Shown piece after piece: positions 23,545 to 33,174 of a stretch of 64,000 nt of DNA. The translations under genes and the position numbers were made by a program. The notes under the pieces were generated by a model. The model was not told the origin of the DNA, ran no database searches, and saw only the letters and a list, made by a program, of their open reading frames with translations. Source of the stretch: CAXBNB01 sp040222275 (GTDB taxonomy: Bacteria; Bacteroidota; Bacteroidia; Cytophagales; Cyclobacteriaceae); contig JAVKDJ010000002.1 of the NCBI GenBank assembly GCA_040222275.1, positions 372,001 to 436,000 of the forward strand, in the 5' to 3' direction. Numbering within the stretch: the stretch's first letter is position 1; the number at the start of each line of letters is the position of its first letter.

Positions 23545-25587
23545 TTATAGTACCTTAAATTCCACCCTTCTGTTTTTACTTCGGTTTTCTTCAGTGTCAT
23601 TGGCCACCAGTGGCACGGTCTCACCATATCCTTTTGGCACCATTCTACTTCTGTTGATTCCATTGGAAACCAGGTAGTCAAATACGGCATTGGCACGTCT
23701 TTGAGACAGGTCGAGGTTATAATTGTCGTCACCCGACGAGTCGGTATGTCCTGATATTTCTATTCTTTCTATTTTATTATCTTCCAGCAGTTTCAAAATC
23801 CTGTCCAACTCCGGATAGGAGGCCGTTTGTAGTTCTGCTGCATTTACATTGAAAAAAATGTTGTTGATGACAATGCCTACCCCTTTTTCTATGGGAGTAA
23901 GGAGTAAGTCCTGGGTTTTTTCGGCTGATTCTTCTACCATGTTGATGTCAATATTTTCACTTACAGACAGGTATCCGTCAGATTCGGCAAAAAAACCGTA
24001 CCGGGCCCCTGGCCTTACCCTAAACTGATAGTCACCACTGGCTGAGGACGAAGTGATGCCAATGCTGGCACCATCAGGCAATCTTTCTATGAAAATTTTG
24101 GTTTGGATCGGTTCATTGGTTTTGGAGTTCAAGACTTTGCCCTTTACCGTCACCAATACTTCTTCAGGTTCGTCTTTTTCGATTACTTTTTCTTCCTTTT
24201 CAGGTTTTAAGTAAAAGTCCTCAACTTTTAATTGGTAGATGTCGGTATTTTTATCAACATCCCCCTTGGAGAGGTAGGCGAATGAACCGGATGATGGAAT
24301 ATTGAAATACAAATCGTCTGATGGTCCGTTTATCGCTTTTCCAAGGTTTTCCGGGGTAGTCCAGTGCGACCACCCATTGCCCAACCTTCTGGTCACAAAT
24401 ATGTCCATTTCCCCATACCCCGGAAATCCGCGGGAAGAAAAGTAAAGAGTGCGGTTGTCTTTGTCTAAAAATGGTGCGGACTCCAGGTCTGCTGAATTGA
24501 CATCCCGTCCCAGGTTCATGGGCTCGGACCATCCCCTGCCGGGCACCTTGAATGAAGCATAGAGATCACGGTCCCCAAAAGAATCGTCCCTTTCTACCGA
24601 CATAATGATGACATTGTTCTTTTCGTTGGAATAATAGTCGGCATTGGTAGAGTAGTTATAATCATTTTCGATATCTACATTTTCGGGTGTGTCCCAAATT
24701 TGACCGCCTAAACTGCGGCTGATGGAAAGGCCCTGCATCATGCGCCCGTTGCGCCCATACCTGTTGCCAAGAAGCAATAGCATTGCATCGCCTGATTGCA
24801 TTACGGAAGCCACAAAGTTTGGCCCCTTGTTGTTGAGTGGAGGCCCTATATTTTTGGCCGGGCTCCATTCCCCAGAGCTTTCATCCAGGGTACTGTACCA
24901 TATGTCTTCCCCATCATCTACTCCCCCCACATTGTCTGGGTGGTACCTTCTACTAAAGTAAAGTGTGCGGCCGTCAGGTGATAGGAGGGGATTGTGCTCT
25001 ACATAAGAACTGTTGACATTTTTACCCAACTTATCCACTGCCAGGTCCTCGTTTACATAGTCGGTGAGGTTGAGCAATACTTTTATAGGCACATTGGATT
25101 CAGATATCCCAATGGCATCTATGCTGTTGTATCCGTCAACCTTGCTGCCTGCTATGTCTATTCTTATATAGGCCACTTTGTAGTGGGTTTTTTCAAAAAA
25201 CAGGTTCAGGAGCCTGTTTTCTAGCGGCAGTTTTCTTGGCGTAAGCTCGAAAAGCAGGTACTCGGTATCATATTCATCGTACGCATAAACCTTGCTCACC
25301 GCTCCTGGGTTTTCTGTTTCAGCTATGGCTATCTGCTGGGCATTTATAAACTCATCAAATTTGACAACAATGAAATCGTCATTGTTAGGTTTTTTAGGCC
25401 GCCAGGCATTAGGACTCGAGCCACTGTTGGGATAAATATTGGGTTTGAATAAGGCCTGTGCGGCAGAGTATTGTTGGTTCCCAGCTTCAGAGGTCACATA
25501 CATGACTTCAGATGCCCATTGCACAGTTTCTTGTGCATGAACGCGCAAACAAAGGAATAAGAAAAAGAAAAGTAAAGGTTTTTTCAT
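23545..25587 (-). CDS. OmpA family protein with PD40 repeats (paralogue 2)
   Basis: 680 residues with the same domain order as its neighbour: signal peptide (ending RVHAQE), WASEVMYVTSEAGNQQYSA domain, PD40 repeats (HNPLLSPDGRTLYFSRRY, SAPFLDKDNRTLYFSSRGF), carboxypeptidase-regulatory domain (VKGKVLNSKTNEPIQTKIFI) and OmpA domain (NNIFFNVNAAELQ, EISGHTDSSGDDNYNLDLS). The two proteins align along their whole length and clearly arose by tandem duplication. One difference is the OmpA strand FFNVNAAEL, where most relatives have F-DF-K/S-L, so its peptidoglycan contact may have changed. Likely periplasmic/outer-membrane anchored to peptidoglycan. Confidence 0.9.
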   Translation of the reverse strand: MKKPLLFFFLFLCLRVHAQETVQWASEVMYVTSEAGNQQYSAAQALFKPNIYPNSGSSPNAWRPKKPNNDDFIVVKFDEFINAQQIAIAETENPGAVSKVYAYDEYDTEYLLFELTPRKLPLENRLLNLFFEKTHYKVAYIRIDIAGSKVDGYNSIDAIGISESNVPIKVLLNLTDYVNEDLAVDKLGKNVNSSYVEHNPLLSPDGRTLYFSRRYHPDNVGGVDDGEDIWYSTLDESSGEWSPAKNIGPPLNNKGPNFVASVMQSGDAMLLLLGNRYGRNGRMMQGLSISRSLGGQIWDTPENVDIENDYNYSTNADYYSNEKNNVIIMSVERDDSFGDRDLYASFKVPGRGWSEPMNLGRDVNSADLESAPFLDKDNRTLYFSSRGFPGYGEMDIFVTRRLGNGWSHWTTPENLGKAINGPSDDLYFNIPSSGSFAYLSKGDVDKNTDIYQLKVEDFYLKPEKEEKVIEKDEPEEVLVTVKGKVLNSKTNEPIQTKIFIERLPDGASIGITSSSASGDYQFRVRPGARYGFFAESDGYLSVSENIDINMVEESAEKTQDLLLTPIEKGVGIVINNIFFNVNAAELQTASYPELDRILKLLEDNKIERIEISGHTDSSGDDNYNLDLSQRRANAVFDYLVSNGINRSRMVPKGYGETVPLVANDTEENRSKNRRVEFKVL

Positions 25588-25636
25588 ATTCGATTTTAAA
25601 GGTATGATTATAGAACTTAAAAATATCAGCTGGTAT

Positions 25637-26347
25637 CTACAATATGGTCACTTCTACCCGGCGGTTGGCTTTTTTTGCCTCATCTGTCCTGTCCCTACTC
25701 AATGGCTGTGTACCTCCAAAGGCCTTGGTTTTTACCCTGCTTCCCTTTACCCCTTTTTTTATCAGGTAGTCACGCACAGCATCTACCCTTTCCTGGGAAA
25801 GCCTCATATTTGCTTCGGCATTTCCCTGGAAGTCAGTATGGCCATCCAGTCTAAACCTCACATCCTTGTGCTCCTGCAACCAATCTGCGAAATCATCAAG
25901 TTCCTGATAGGAACTCTGGGAGATGACCGCACGCCCTCTGGTAAATATTAGGTTGTGAAGTGAAATCTTGTCATTATCGGCATTAGGTTTCAATTCAAAA
26001 TTCTTTTCCATCGTTTTGGAGTTGCCATCTTCACCCACAACTATCTCCTGGGCTACAGGGTCATAGCCAGCGGCATTTACCTTTAGGTTGTAGCTCACGT
26101 TTTTGAACATAAACAATTGATAGGTACCATCCTCCACACTACTCGATCCTATGCCCATGTCATCGTAGTACGGTAATTTTTCATAGAACAGTTTAGCCTG
26201 GACTGGCTCTTGTGTCTCCACGTTAATTACCTTGCCCACAACCTTTATCAGGGTGTCGCTTTGGTAAAGGGAACCAGATGCCAAACCCCGGACACTACTG
26301 CTGACTAGGAATAACAAGAAAAGTAGGCGGAAATTTTCCATTTTCAC
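25637..26347 (-). CDS. Short OmpA family protein with carboxypeptidase-regulatory domain
   Basis: 236 residues: signal peptide (about 1-23), a carboxypeptidase-regulatory-like sandwich (KVVGKVINVETQEPVQAKLF to AAGYDPVAQEIVV) and an OmpA C-terminal domain (LDGHTDFQGNAEANMRLSQE, FGGTQPLSRDRTDEAKKANR). It looks like the C-terminal half of the PD40-OmpA proteins downstream, without the propeller, and is the first OmpA gene of the run on the minus strand. The gap to the next gene is 49 bp, so 26347-21343 may be one transcript. Confidence 0.88.
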   Translation of the reverse strand: MKMENFRLLFLLFLVSSSVRGLASGSLYQSDTLIKVVGKVINVETQEPVQAKLFYEKLPYYDDMGIGSSSVEDGTYQLFMFKNVSYNLKVNAAGYDPVAQEIVVGEDGNSKTMEKNFELKPNADNDKISLHNLIFTRGRAVISQSSYQELDDFADWLQEHKDVRFRLDGHTDFQGNAEANMRLSQERVDAVRDYLIKKGVKGSRVKTKAFGGTQPLSRDRTDEAKKANRRVEVTIL

Positions 26348-26408
26348 TAGGTTTTATTGATGATAAGGAAGATCGAAATAATTTGTAATTTAATAATTTA
26401 TTGTAGAA

Positions 26409-28685
26409 TTAATCCAATGATTTTTTATTGAAAAGCAAATACCCAATATGTAAAATGCCTCCCCATTGCTGCTGAGGTTGGTCATAATAATTCAAACTGA
26501 GACTGACCGGCCCGATAAGGCTTTGAAAAACCAAACCGGCTGTACCTGAGAACCTGATATGCCCGTCGGTCTTATAATTTGGCCTTTGGCCAGCGATTCC
26601 GTCCAGCGTTTCGGCATGAAAAAGCGAATGCCCTTCGATCCTTAGTTGGAGGCTGGTGGCCAAATGAAAAACGTTTTTCAAGCCGAGGGACAAGAATTTT
26701 CTTCCCCTAAAGTTTCCCAGGACGAGGGTTTTGCTGTCCTGTAGGGGGTTGAAGGCGGCCTGGTTCAATATGGTTGATCTTAAAGTTGCCATAGGGGGCT
26801 GGTTGGAAAATACGGCAGTACTGCTTAGCCCTAGGCTGAAATATTTGTTGACGGAAAAATATTTTTCCCATTCCAGCCCAAACCGATACCAGTTGCTGCC
26901 CGGTTGCTGGTAGGAGCCTAAACCAGATGTATTGCCTGCCTGGTAGGATTCATCGGCCAAAACCATATTTGCATACACATTAAATTTACGCCCGGAATAG
27001 GCATACTGGCGAAAATTGAGGGTATTGTTGTACAATTTTAGCTGTAGTTTGGCCCCTTCCAAATCAAAGTTGTCAAGAGTATCGCTGGAAACCAGTATGT
27101 TGTTGTTGCTGAACATGTCCTGGTTATCAAAATAGGAAGCATTGAAGTTGAGCTTCATTTTCTTGAAAACAGGGAGCTCAAAATGGATTCCGTAGCTATA
27201 GTCTTTGGTGTCCTGAATTTCGGGTTTTGAGCGTTTGGAAAAAATGTCGGTGGTGCTGATGAAGTTCCACCTGTTGTACAAAAACTCAGGCCTGATGGCC
27301 AATTCCAGTTTACCGGGTAACTGAACCGTAGATTTAAGATATACCGATTGGTAAAACCTGCCGGTATGCACCCCTATAGAATAATGGGTAAGCACCCTGG
27401 TCAACCGCTTAAAATCAAAACCAACGAATAGTTGACTTGTATTGCGTGAAATGAGGCTACCCCCGATTTTTCCCCTGAGCCGGGGGTTTGGGTTGCCCGA
27501 GAGTGTGAAAACGTTTTGACCGGAAAAAGTATAGGACGGAAATATGTTTTCAAAATAATCATCTGACACTACCTTGTTGTACCCCTCCTCAATGTTGTTG
27601 AATGACAGTGGCCTGGTGTTGTCGAACCGACCGGTGATGTACCGGAACTGGTTCTTTTTAAACCCGTTGATTCGCAGGCTGTCGAAATAGATGTTTTCAT
27701 TCTTTAGTTTGAAATCCATGCGTTTACTCTCCAATTCTGCTGTGGAAACCCTGCGACCTGTTTTTGATTTTATCTCTTCCATTTTATCCATGGCCGAGTT
27801 ATAGCCCATTTGTATTATTCTTTTGGCTTCCTTGAAATCCAGCGCATTGATGTCTTCCAGATCAACATCTATGAACACGTCATCTCCACGCAATTCTGCC
27901 GAATCCGTTTTGTCCAAAATAGCAAATAGCAGCGACTCAGCAACCAAATTGTTGTCCTTTCTGTATGGATACTCTTTCAATTTTTTTGAAGCCACATTTA
28001 CACCAATCGTTAGATCCGGATTGAATTCAGATCGTGCAATTTCCACCGGGAAATTGTTATATATCCCTCCGTCAAACAATAACTTGTTGTTAATTTCAAC
28101 TGGCCGGTAAATAAAAGGAACCGCCATTGAAGCCCTGGCAGCTTCGTACAAATTTCCAGACTTCAGCACGATTTCTTTTTCTGTGAATATTTCAGAAGCT
28201 GTAGCCCTATAGGGTATGAACAGCTTGTCAAAATCACCATTGCTTTTTTTGGTAGCAGCGGCCAGTTTTCTGGAGAGCTCCAGGTTGAGGAAGTGGTCTT
28301 TGGAAAGGTGGGTGCCGAAGGTGGCCGAAAAACTTGAGTCAATTCGCAGGTTAAGAGACACCCAGGAGGGATCTACACTTTCCCGTTCCTGTAAATACCG
28401 ATAGTCATTCTTGGGTTTGTTTTTAATCCAGTCCTGTAGGTCATTCGATCTGCCCAACGCCACAATATCGGAGGCACTGAATCCGGCTGCATAGAATGCC
28501 CCTACCACGGCCCCCATTGAGGTGCCCACGATGCAGTCTATTGGGATGTTGTTTTCTTCCAATGCCATCAATACCCCTGCATGGGCCAGGCCTTTGGCTC
28601 CCCCGCCGCTTAAAACCACGGCCACCTTCTGGGGTACAGCACAGTGGCAGCAACACAAAAACAAGAATACCAATACATTTTTCAT
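26409..28685 (-). CDS. Patatin-like phospholipase with C-terminal outer-membrane barrel
   Basis: 758 residues: signal peptide (ending CHCAVPQ), then a patatin domain (about 20-320) with oxyanion loop GGGAKGLAHAG (27-37), nucleophile Ser56 in GTSMG and Asp205 in DGG; then a POTRA-like segment (about 330-390) and a C-terminal Omp85/BamA-like barrel ending in HIGYLLFNKKSLD. The layout matches PlpD-type (type Vd) autotransporters, in which the barrel anchors or exports the lipase. Expected substrate: phospholipids or lysophospholipids. It precedes the three OmpA genes on the same strand (61 bp gap). Confidence 0.92.
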   Translation of the reverse strand: MKNVLVFLFLCCCHCAVPQKVAVVLSGGGAKGLAHAGVLMALEENNIPIDCIVGTSMGAVVGAFYAAGFSASDIVALGRSNDLQDWIKNKPKNDYRYLQERESVDPSWVSLNLRIDSSFSATFGTHLSKDHFLNLELSRKLAAATKKSNGDFDKLFIPYRATASEIFTEKEIVLKSGNLYEAARASMAVPFIYRPVEINNKLLFDGGIYNNFPVEIARSEFNPDLTIGVNVASKKLKEYPYRKDNNLVAESLLFAILDKTDSAELRGDDVFIDVDLEDINALDFKEAKRIIQMGYNSAMDKMEEIKSKTGRRVSTAELESKRMDFKLKNENIYFDSLRINGFKKNQFRYITGRFDNTRPLSFNNIEEGYNKVVSDDYFENIFPSYTFSGQNVFTLSGNPNPRLRGKIGGSLISRNTSQLFVGFDFKRLTRVLTHYSIGVHTGRFYQSVYLKSTVQLPGKLELAIRPEFLYNRWNFISTTDIFSKRSKPEIQDTKDYSYGIHFELPVFKKMKLNFNASYFDNQDMFSNNNILVSSDTLDNFDLEGAKLQLKLYNNTLNFRQYAYSGRKFNVYANMVLADESYQAGNTSGLGSYQQPGSNWYRFGLEWEKYFSVNKYFSLGLSSTAVFSNQPPMATLRSTILNQAAFNPLQDSKTLVLGNFRGRKFLSLGLKNVFHLATSLQLRIEGHSLFHAETLDGIAGQRPNYKTDGHIRFSGTAGLVFQSLIGPVSLSLNYYDQPQQQWGGILHIGYLLFNKKSLD

Positions 28686-28787
28686 AAATTGACCCCCACT
28701 CTAACTGTCATTAAAAATATTTTATTCTAATCTCTAAAATGAGGATTTGGGGTATTAAATAATAATTTAGCCGAAAATTTAATCTCA

Positions 28788-29405
28788 ATGGATGTCATAA
28801 TCAATGGGTTTGTAGATGGCCTGCAGCAAATGACGTGGCTGGAGGCAGTGGCGGTATTGTTTGGTTTACTTTCCGTTTGGTATGCCAAAAAGGAGAACAT
28901 CCTCGTTTTCCCCACCGGCATAGTGAGTGTGCTGATCTATGTCCACATTTGTTTTGGCGCAAAGCTCTATGCTGATATGGGCATCAATGCCTACTACTTT
29001 GTGATGAGCGTATTTGGGTGGTATAAATGGGGCAAAGGAGACACCAAGCAAACCCAGTTGCCGGTGTCTGCCAACAACCCGTCCGAAAACCTGGTCAGCT
29101 TGCTGATCCTGGTGGTTTCATACGTTGTGCTAAATTTCGTTTTGATAGAATATACCGATAGCGATGTGCCCCGATGGGACGCCATCACTACAGCATTTGC
29201 CTTCACGGCCATGTGGCTGATGGCAAAAAAGAAAATAGAAAATTGGTTGGCGTGGATTATCACAGATCTTATATCTATACCGTTGTATTTCCACAAAGGA
29301 TATATACTTACCAGTTTTCAGTTTTTGGTTTTTCTAATCCTGGCCATTGCCGGTTACATTTCCTGGAGAAAGACTTTAAGAGCACCGGAGAATGAGCAAA
29401 TATAA
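28788..29405 (+). CDS. pnuC: Nicotinamide riboside transporter PnuC
   Basis: 205 residues with about seven hydrophobic segments and the PnuC signatures: a WLEAVAVLFGLLSVWYAKKE start, GINAYYFVMSVFGWYKWGKG in the middle and LISIPLYFHKGYILTSFQFL near the end. It moves nicotinamide riboside by facilitated diffusion, with trapping by phosphorylation. The kinase gene follows with a 14-bp overlap, which supports nicotinamide riboside rather than thiamine as substrate (thiamine-type PnuT genes usually lie beside thi genes or a TPP riboswitch, and neither is seen here). Confidence 0.9.
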   Translation: MDVIINGFVDGLQQMTWLEAVAVLFGLLSVWYAKKENILVFPTGIVSVLIYVHICFGAKLYADMGINAYYFVMSVFGWYKWGKGDTKQTQLPVSANNPSENLVSLLILVVSYVVLNFVLIEYTDSDVPRWDAITTAFAFTAMWLMAKKKIENWLAWIITDLISIPLYFHKGYILTSFQFLVFLILAIAGYISWRKTLRAPENEQI

Positions 29406-29916
29406 AATAGCGGTAGTAGGACCCGAATCATCAGGGAAATCAGTTTTGGTAAAGGAACTGGCCTCCCATTTCAATGGAGGTTCGGTAGATGAGTTTGCCC
29501 GTCATTATCTTGAGGACCTTGACAGGCCATATAATTATGAGGACCTCTTGGCCATTGCCACCAAACAAAAAGAGCTTGAAGAAAAGGCTTTTTCAAAAAC
29601 CAGGCAATTTTTGTTTTGCGACAGCTCCCTATTGACCATGAAAGTCTGGTGTGATGATAAGTTTGGAAAGTGCCATGAGTGGATAGACGGACATTATGAC
29701 AAGGAAGGTTTTGACTTGTACCTTTTGTGTAGCCCAGACCTTGATTGGGAACCCGATCCAATGAGGGAAGATGAAATGAGAAGGGACTATTTGTTTCGGG
29801 TATATAAGCAACATTTACAGAAAAGTGAGCTACGGTTTAAAGTAGTGAAAGGGCAAGGCAGTGCCAGGCTGAACCTGGCCGTAAATTTTGTGGAAGAACT
29901 TATGAATCAACAATGA
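29392..29916 (+). CDS. NadR-type nicotinamide riboside kinase (kinase domain only)
   Basis: 174 residues forming a P-loop kinase: Walker A GPESSGKSVLVKEL (10-23), then VDEFARHYLEDLDRPY and the FLFCDSSLLTMKVWCDDKFG segment typical of the NadR C-terminal domain. It lacks both the N-terminal helix-turn-helix and the NMN adenylyltransferase domain of E. coli NadR, so it should do only the NR-to-NMN step. It overlaps pnuC by 14 bases and completes a two-gene NAD salvage unit. Confidence 0.88.
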   Translation: MSKYKIAVVGPESSGKSVLVKELASHFNGGSVDEFARHYLEDLDRPYNYEDLLAIATKQKELEEKAFSKTRQFLFCDSSLLTMKVWCDDKFGKCHEWIDGHYDKEGFDLYLLCSPDLDWEPDPMREDEMRRDYLFRVYKQHLQKSELRFKVVKGQGSARLNLAVNFVEELMNQQ

Positions 29917-30040
29917 TGATATTTATTGCTGTTCTAATAAAAAGTATATTTACCGAAACTTTTGCAACTGTTGACTGTTGATCACTTTCCTGCTTGCCTT
30001 ACATGGCAGCAACCAGGAAAAATCAATACCAAAATATTTT

Positions 30041-31276
30041 ATGGCTTCTCAATCCAACGATTCCACCACTTTAGATTTATATGCCAAGCGTTCCAACCTT
30101 AAATGGGTAGTGTTGGGTGTTTCTGTGATCATCGGGCTGGCTTCTATATTTTATACCAATGTGTTGGTGGACAAAATTAAAAAAAGGGAAAAACGTCTGA
30201 TTGAGCAATTTGCCAATGCCCTTGAATATTTTGCCAATGTAGATAACACCAAGGCTGATTACTTTTTTCTATTCGAAGATATCATCGAGGCAAACACGAC
30301 CATTCCTATTATTATCACCGATGAGCTGGGCACTCCCAGCCTTGAGCTGTATAGAAATATACCAGATGCAACCAATGCCCCCAGCGATAAAGAAAGGAAG
30401 AGAATCCTGCGAGATGAACTGGAAGAAATGAAAACCCAAAATGAACCCAGACTAATCATCCTCAAAAACCGCGACACTGGCGAAACCGAAGGCTACCAGT
30501 ACATTTATTATAAAAACTCGACCTTGCTCCTTCAGCTCAAATACTACCCCATAGCACAACTATCCATCATTGCCATATTTGGACTGATAGCCTACATGGC
30601 TTTCAACTACTCCAAAACCGCCGAACAAAACAGGGTGTGGGTGGGGCTGGCCAAGGAAACTGCCCATCAATTGGGCACACCACTATCGTCGCTCATGGCA
30701 TGGATAGAATATTTCAAAACGGATGATGACCTGAAAGACAAAGACATAGTGGTAGAACTGGAAAAAGATGTGGAGCGGTTGGAAATGATCACATCGAGGT
30801 TTTCCAACATAGGTTCCGAACCAATTTTGAAATCTACCAACCTTTATGATGTGATCAGCGAAACGATCGATTATTTGAAAAGGAGGGTATCTACCAAAGT
30901 GAGTTTTGAGATAAACAGTTTTCCCAACAAGAATATTTCTGCGGAGATCAACGAGCCACTTTTTAAATGGGTAATTGAAAACCTCTGCAAAAATGCCGTG
31001 GATGCCATGGGTGGGGCAGGGCAGCTGTCCATCAAACTCCTACGGGCCAATGAAGGCCAGGCAGTCATAGATATTTCGGACACAGGTAAGGGTATTGCCA
31101 AGTCCAAAATTGGCAAGGTATTCCAACCTGGCTTTACCACAAAAAAGCGTGGGTGGGGACTGGGCCTTACCCTGGTGAAGCGTATTGTCGAAAATTACCA
31201 CAAGGGGAAAATATTTGTCAAATCGTCTGATCTCAATAAGGGTACGACCTTTAGGATTTTACTCAGAATAAAGTGA
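30041..31276 (+). CDS. Membrane sensor histidine kinase
   Basis: 411 residues from the ATG at 30041 (MASQSNDS); the 21-codon upstream extension is unlikely. TM1 at about 24-43, an extracytoplasmic domain of about 115 residues, TM2 at about 175-193, then the H-box AKETAHQLGTPLSSLMAWIE and an ATPase with N-box (NLCKNAVDAMGG), DTGKGI and GWGLGLTLVKRI. No response regulator is adjacent; the nearest receiver-domain gene is at 46643. The signal sensed is unknown. Confidence 0.9.
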   Translation: MASQSNDSTTLDLYAKRSNLKWVVLGVSVIIGLASIFYTNVLVDKIKKREKRLIEQFANALEYFANVDNTKADYFFLFEDIIEANTTIPIIITDELGTPSLELYRNIPDATNAPSDKERKRILRDELEEMKTQNEPRLIILKNRDTGETEGYQYIYYKNSTLLLQLKYYPIAQLSIIAIFGLIAYMAFNYSKTAEQNRVWVGLAKETAHQLGTPLSSLMAWIEYFKTDDDLKDKDIVVELEKDVERLEMITSRFSNIGSEPILKSTNLYDVISETIDYLKRRVSTKVSFEINSFPNKNISAEINEPLFKWVIENLCKNAVDAMGGAGQLSIKLLRANEGQAVIDISDTGKGIAKSKIGKVFQPGFTTKKRGWGLGLTLVKRIVENYHKGKIFVKSSDLNKGTTFRILLRIK

Positions 31277-31297
31277 GGTCAAAAAGCCTTGAGTACC

Positions 31298-31328
31298 TTT
31301 GGTTTATATAATTATTGACTTAACTTCG
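31298..31328 (+). promoter_or_regulatory. Predicted atpD promoter
   Basis: TTTG (31298-31301), a 19-base spacer and TAACTTCG (31321-31328), one mismatch from TAnnTTTG. The start codon is 50 bases downstream. Confidence 0.5.
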
Positions 31329-31377
31329 CACCTTGAAAATCATGATCAAAAAAAAGTATTGAAATAAGCGATTGAAA

Positions 31378-32883
31378 ATGGCAAACATTGGTAAAGTCAC
31401 ACAAGTAATTGGTCCGGTAGTAGATGTAAGCTTTGAAGCAGAAGGATCGAAAATCCCGAATATTCTTGATGCGTTATATGTTACAAGACCTGATGGCCAA
31501 AAAATAGTGTTGGAATGCCAGCAGCATTTAGGTGAAGACAGGATTCGTACAGTTGCAATGGACAGTACGGAAGGATTGTTGAGGGGAATGGAAGTAGAAG
31601 ATACGGGAAACCCTATCAAAATGCCCAAGGGCGAAGAAATCAAAGGTAGGCTTTTCAATGTAGTTGGAGAGGCTATTGATGGTATAGGGGAAGTGAGCAA
31701 TGCTAATGGACTACCTATACACAGACAAGCACCTGCGTTTGACGAACTGTCAACTTCTACAGAAGTACTTTACACCGGAATTAAAGTGATAGACCTGATC
31801 GAGCCTTATGTAAAAGGGGGAAAGATTGGTCTGTTTGGTGGTGCCGGTGTTGGTAAAACCGTTTTGATCATGGAATTGATCAACAATATCGCCAAGGCCT
31901 ATTCAGGGCTTTCAGTTTTTGCAGGTGTAGGCGAAAGGACCAGGGAAGGAAATGACCTTTTGAGGGAGATGATCGAATCTGGCGTAATCAAATACGGCAA
32001 GGAATTCGAAGAATCCATGGAAGAAGGAGGATGGGATTTGACAAAAGTAGATAAAAACGAACTGGCCAAATCACAGGCAACTTTGGTGTTTGGACAAATG
32101 AACGAGCCTCCTGGTGCAAGGGCAAGGGTGGCGCTTTCAGGATTGACAGTGGCTGAATACTTTAGGGATGGAGATGGAGAAGGACAAGGACGTGACATCC
32201 TTTTCTTTATTGATAATATATTTAGGTTTACCCAGGCAGGTTCTGAGGTATCGGCCCTTTTGGGAAGGATGCCATCGGCGGTGGGTTACCAGCCTACACT
32301 GGCTACAGAAATGGGAGCCATGCAGGAAAGGATTACTTCTACCAAAAAGGGGTCCATTACATCGGTACAGGCGGTATATGTACCTGCCGATGACCTTACT
32401 GACCCTGCTCCTGCTACAACTTTTGCCCACCTTGATGCCACTACGGTACTTTCAAGGAAAATTGCTGAGCTAGGTATTTACCCTGCGGTTGATCCATTGG
32501 ATTCTACCTCAAGGATTTTGAGCGAAGAAGTAGTTGGAAATGAGCACTACAGTTGTGCACAAAGGGTAATCGAAATATTACAACGATATAAAGAACTTCA
32601 GGACATTATTGCCATTTTGGGTATGGACGAACTTTCTGATGAAGACAAGGAAGTAGTACACAGGGCAAGAAGGGTACAAAGGTTTTTGTCACAGCCTTTC
32701 CACGTGGCAGAGCAGTTTACTGGCCTTTCAGGTGCACTTGTTGATATCAAAGATACCATCAGGGGCTTCAACGAAATTATGGATGGCAAGCACGATCACC
32801 TGCCAGAAGCTGCCTTCAACCTCGTTGGTAGCATAGAGGAGGCCGTGGCGAAAGGTGAAAAACTAATGGCTGAAGCTAAATAA
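31378..32883 (+). CDS. atpD: F1F0 ATP synthase subunit beta
   Basis: 501 residues from the ATG at 31378 (MANIGKVTQVIGPVVDV). Walker A GGAGVGKTVL and the conserved GERTREGNDL, ALSGLTVAEYFRD and RFTQAGSEVSALLGRMPSAV segments are all present. It is the catalytic beta subunit. As usual in Cytophagales, it is paired only with atpC, and the remaining ATP synthase genes are not in the window. Confidence 0.98.
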   Translation: MANIGKVTQVIGPVVDVSFEAEGSKIPNILDALYVTRPDGQKIVLECQQHLGEDRIRTVAMDSTEGLLRGMEVEDTGNPIKMPKGEEIKGRLFNVVGEAIDGIGEVSNANGLPIHRQAPAFDELSTSTEVLYTGIKVIDLIEPYVKGGKIGLFGGAGVGKTVLIMELINNIAKAYSGLSVFAGVGERTREGNDLLREMIESGVIKYGKEFEESMEEGGWDLTKVDKNELAKSQATLVFGQMNEPPGARARVALSGLTVAEYFRDGDGEGQGRDILFFIDNIFRFTQAGSEVSALLGRMPSAVGYQPTLATEMGAMQERITSTKKGSITSVQAVYVPADDLTDPAPATTFAHLDATTVLSRKIAELGIYPAVDPLDSTSRILSEEVVGNEHYSCAQRVIEILQRYKELQDIIAILGMDELSDEDKEVVHRARRVQRFLSQPFHVAEQFTGLSGALVDIKDTIRGFNEIMDGKHDHLPEAAFNLVGSIEEAVAKGEKLMAEAK

Positions 32884-32891
32884 TCAGATTT

Positions 32892-33149
32892 ATGTTCTTA
32901 GAGATAATTACCCCGGACCAAAAGATTTTTGAAGGAGAGGTGGATGTTGCTACCTTCCCCGGAAGTGAAGGATCGTTTCAGGTAATGAATGACCATGCGC
33001 CACTCATCAGTTCGCTGGGCGCGGGGGATTTGAATTACAAATACAAAGAACATGACCATGTGAAAGAAAATGGCCTGAAAGTAGATGGTGGTGTTGTGGA
33101 GGTTTTAAACAATCGCGTGCTGGTATTGGTTGAGTCATTGCAGAAATAA
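32892..33149 (+). CDS. atpC: F1F0 ATP synthase subunit epsilon
   Basis: 85 residues: only the N-terminal beta-sandwich domain (FLEIITPDQKIFEGEVDVAT, FPGSEGSFQVMNDHAPLIS). The C-terminal helical hairpin that inhibits ATP hydrolysis in other bacteria is absent, as in many Bacteroidota. It begins eight bases after atpD ends and is followed by a strong terminator. Confidence 0.95.
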   Translation: MFLEIITPDQKIFEGEVDVATFPGSEGSFQVMNDHAPLISSLGAGDLNYKYKEHDHVKENGLKVDGGVVEVLNNRVLVLVESLQK

Positions 33150-33174
33150 GTATTTGTCGAAAAAAATCAATATA

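Noticed and set aside
28686..28787. TPP or NAD riboswitch upstream of pnuC
   Set aside because: The region is short and AT-rich with no matching conserved elements.
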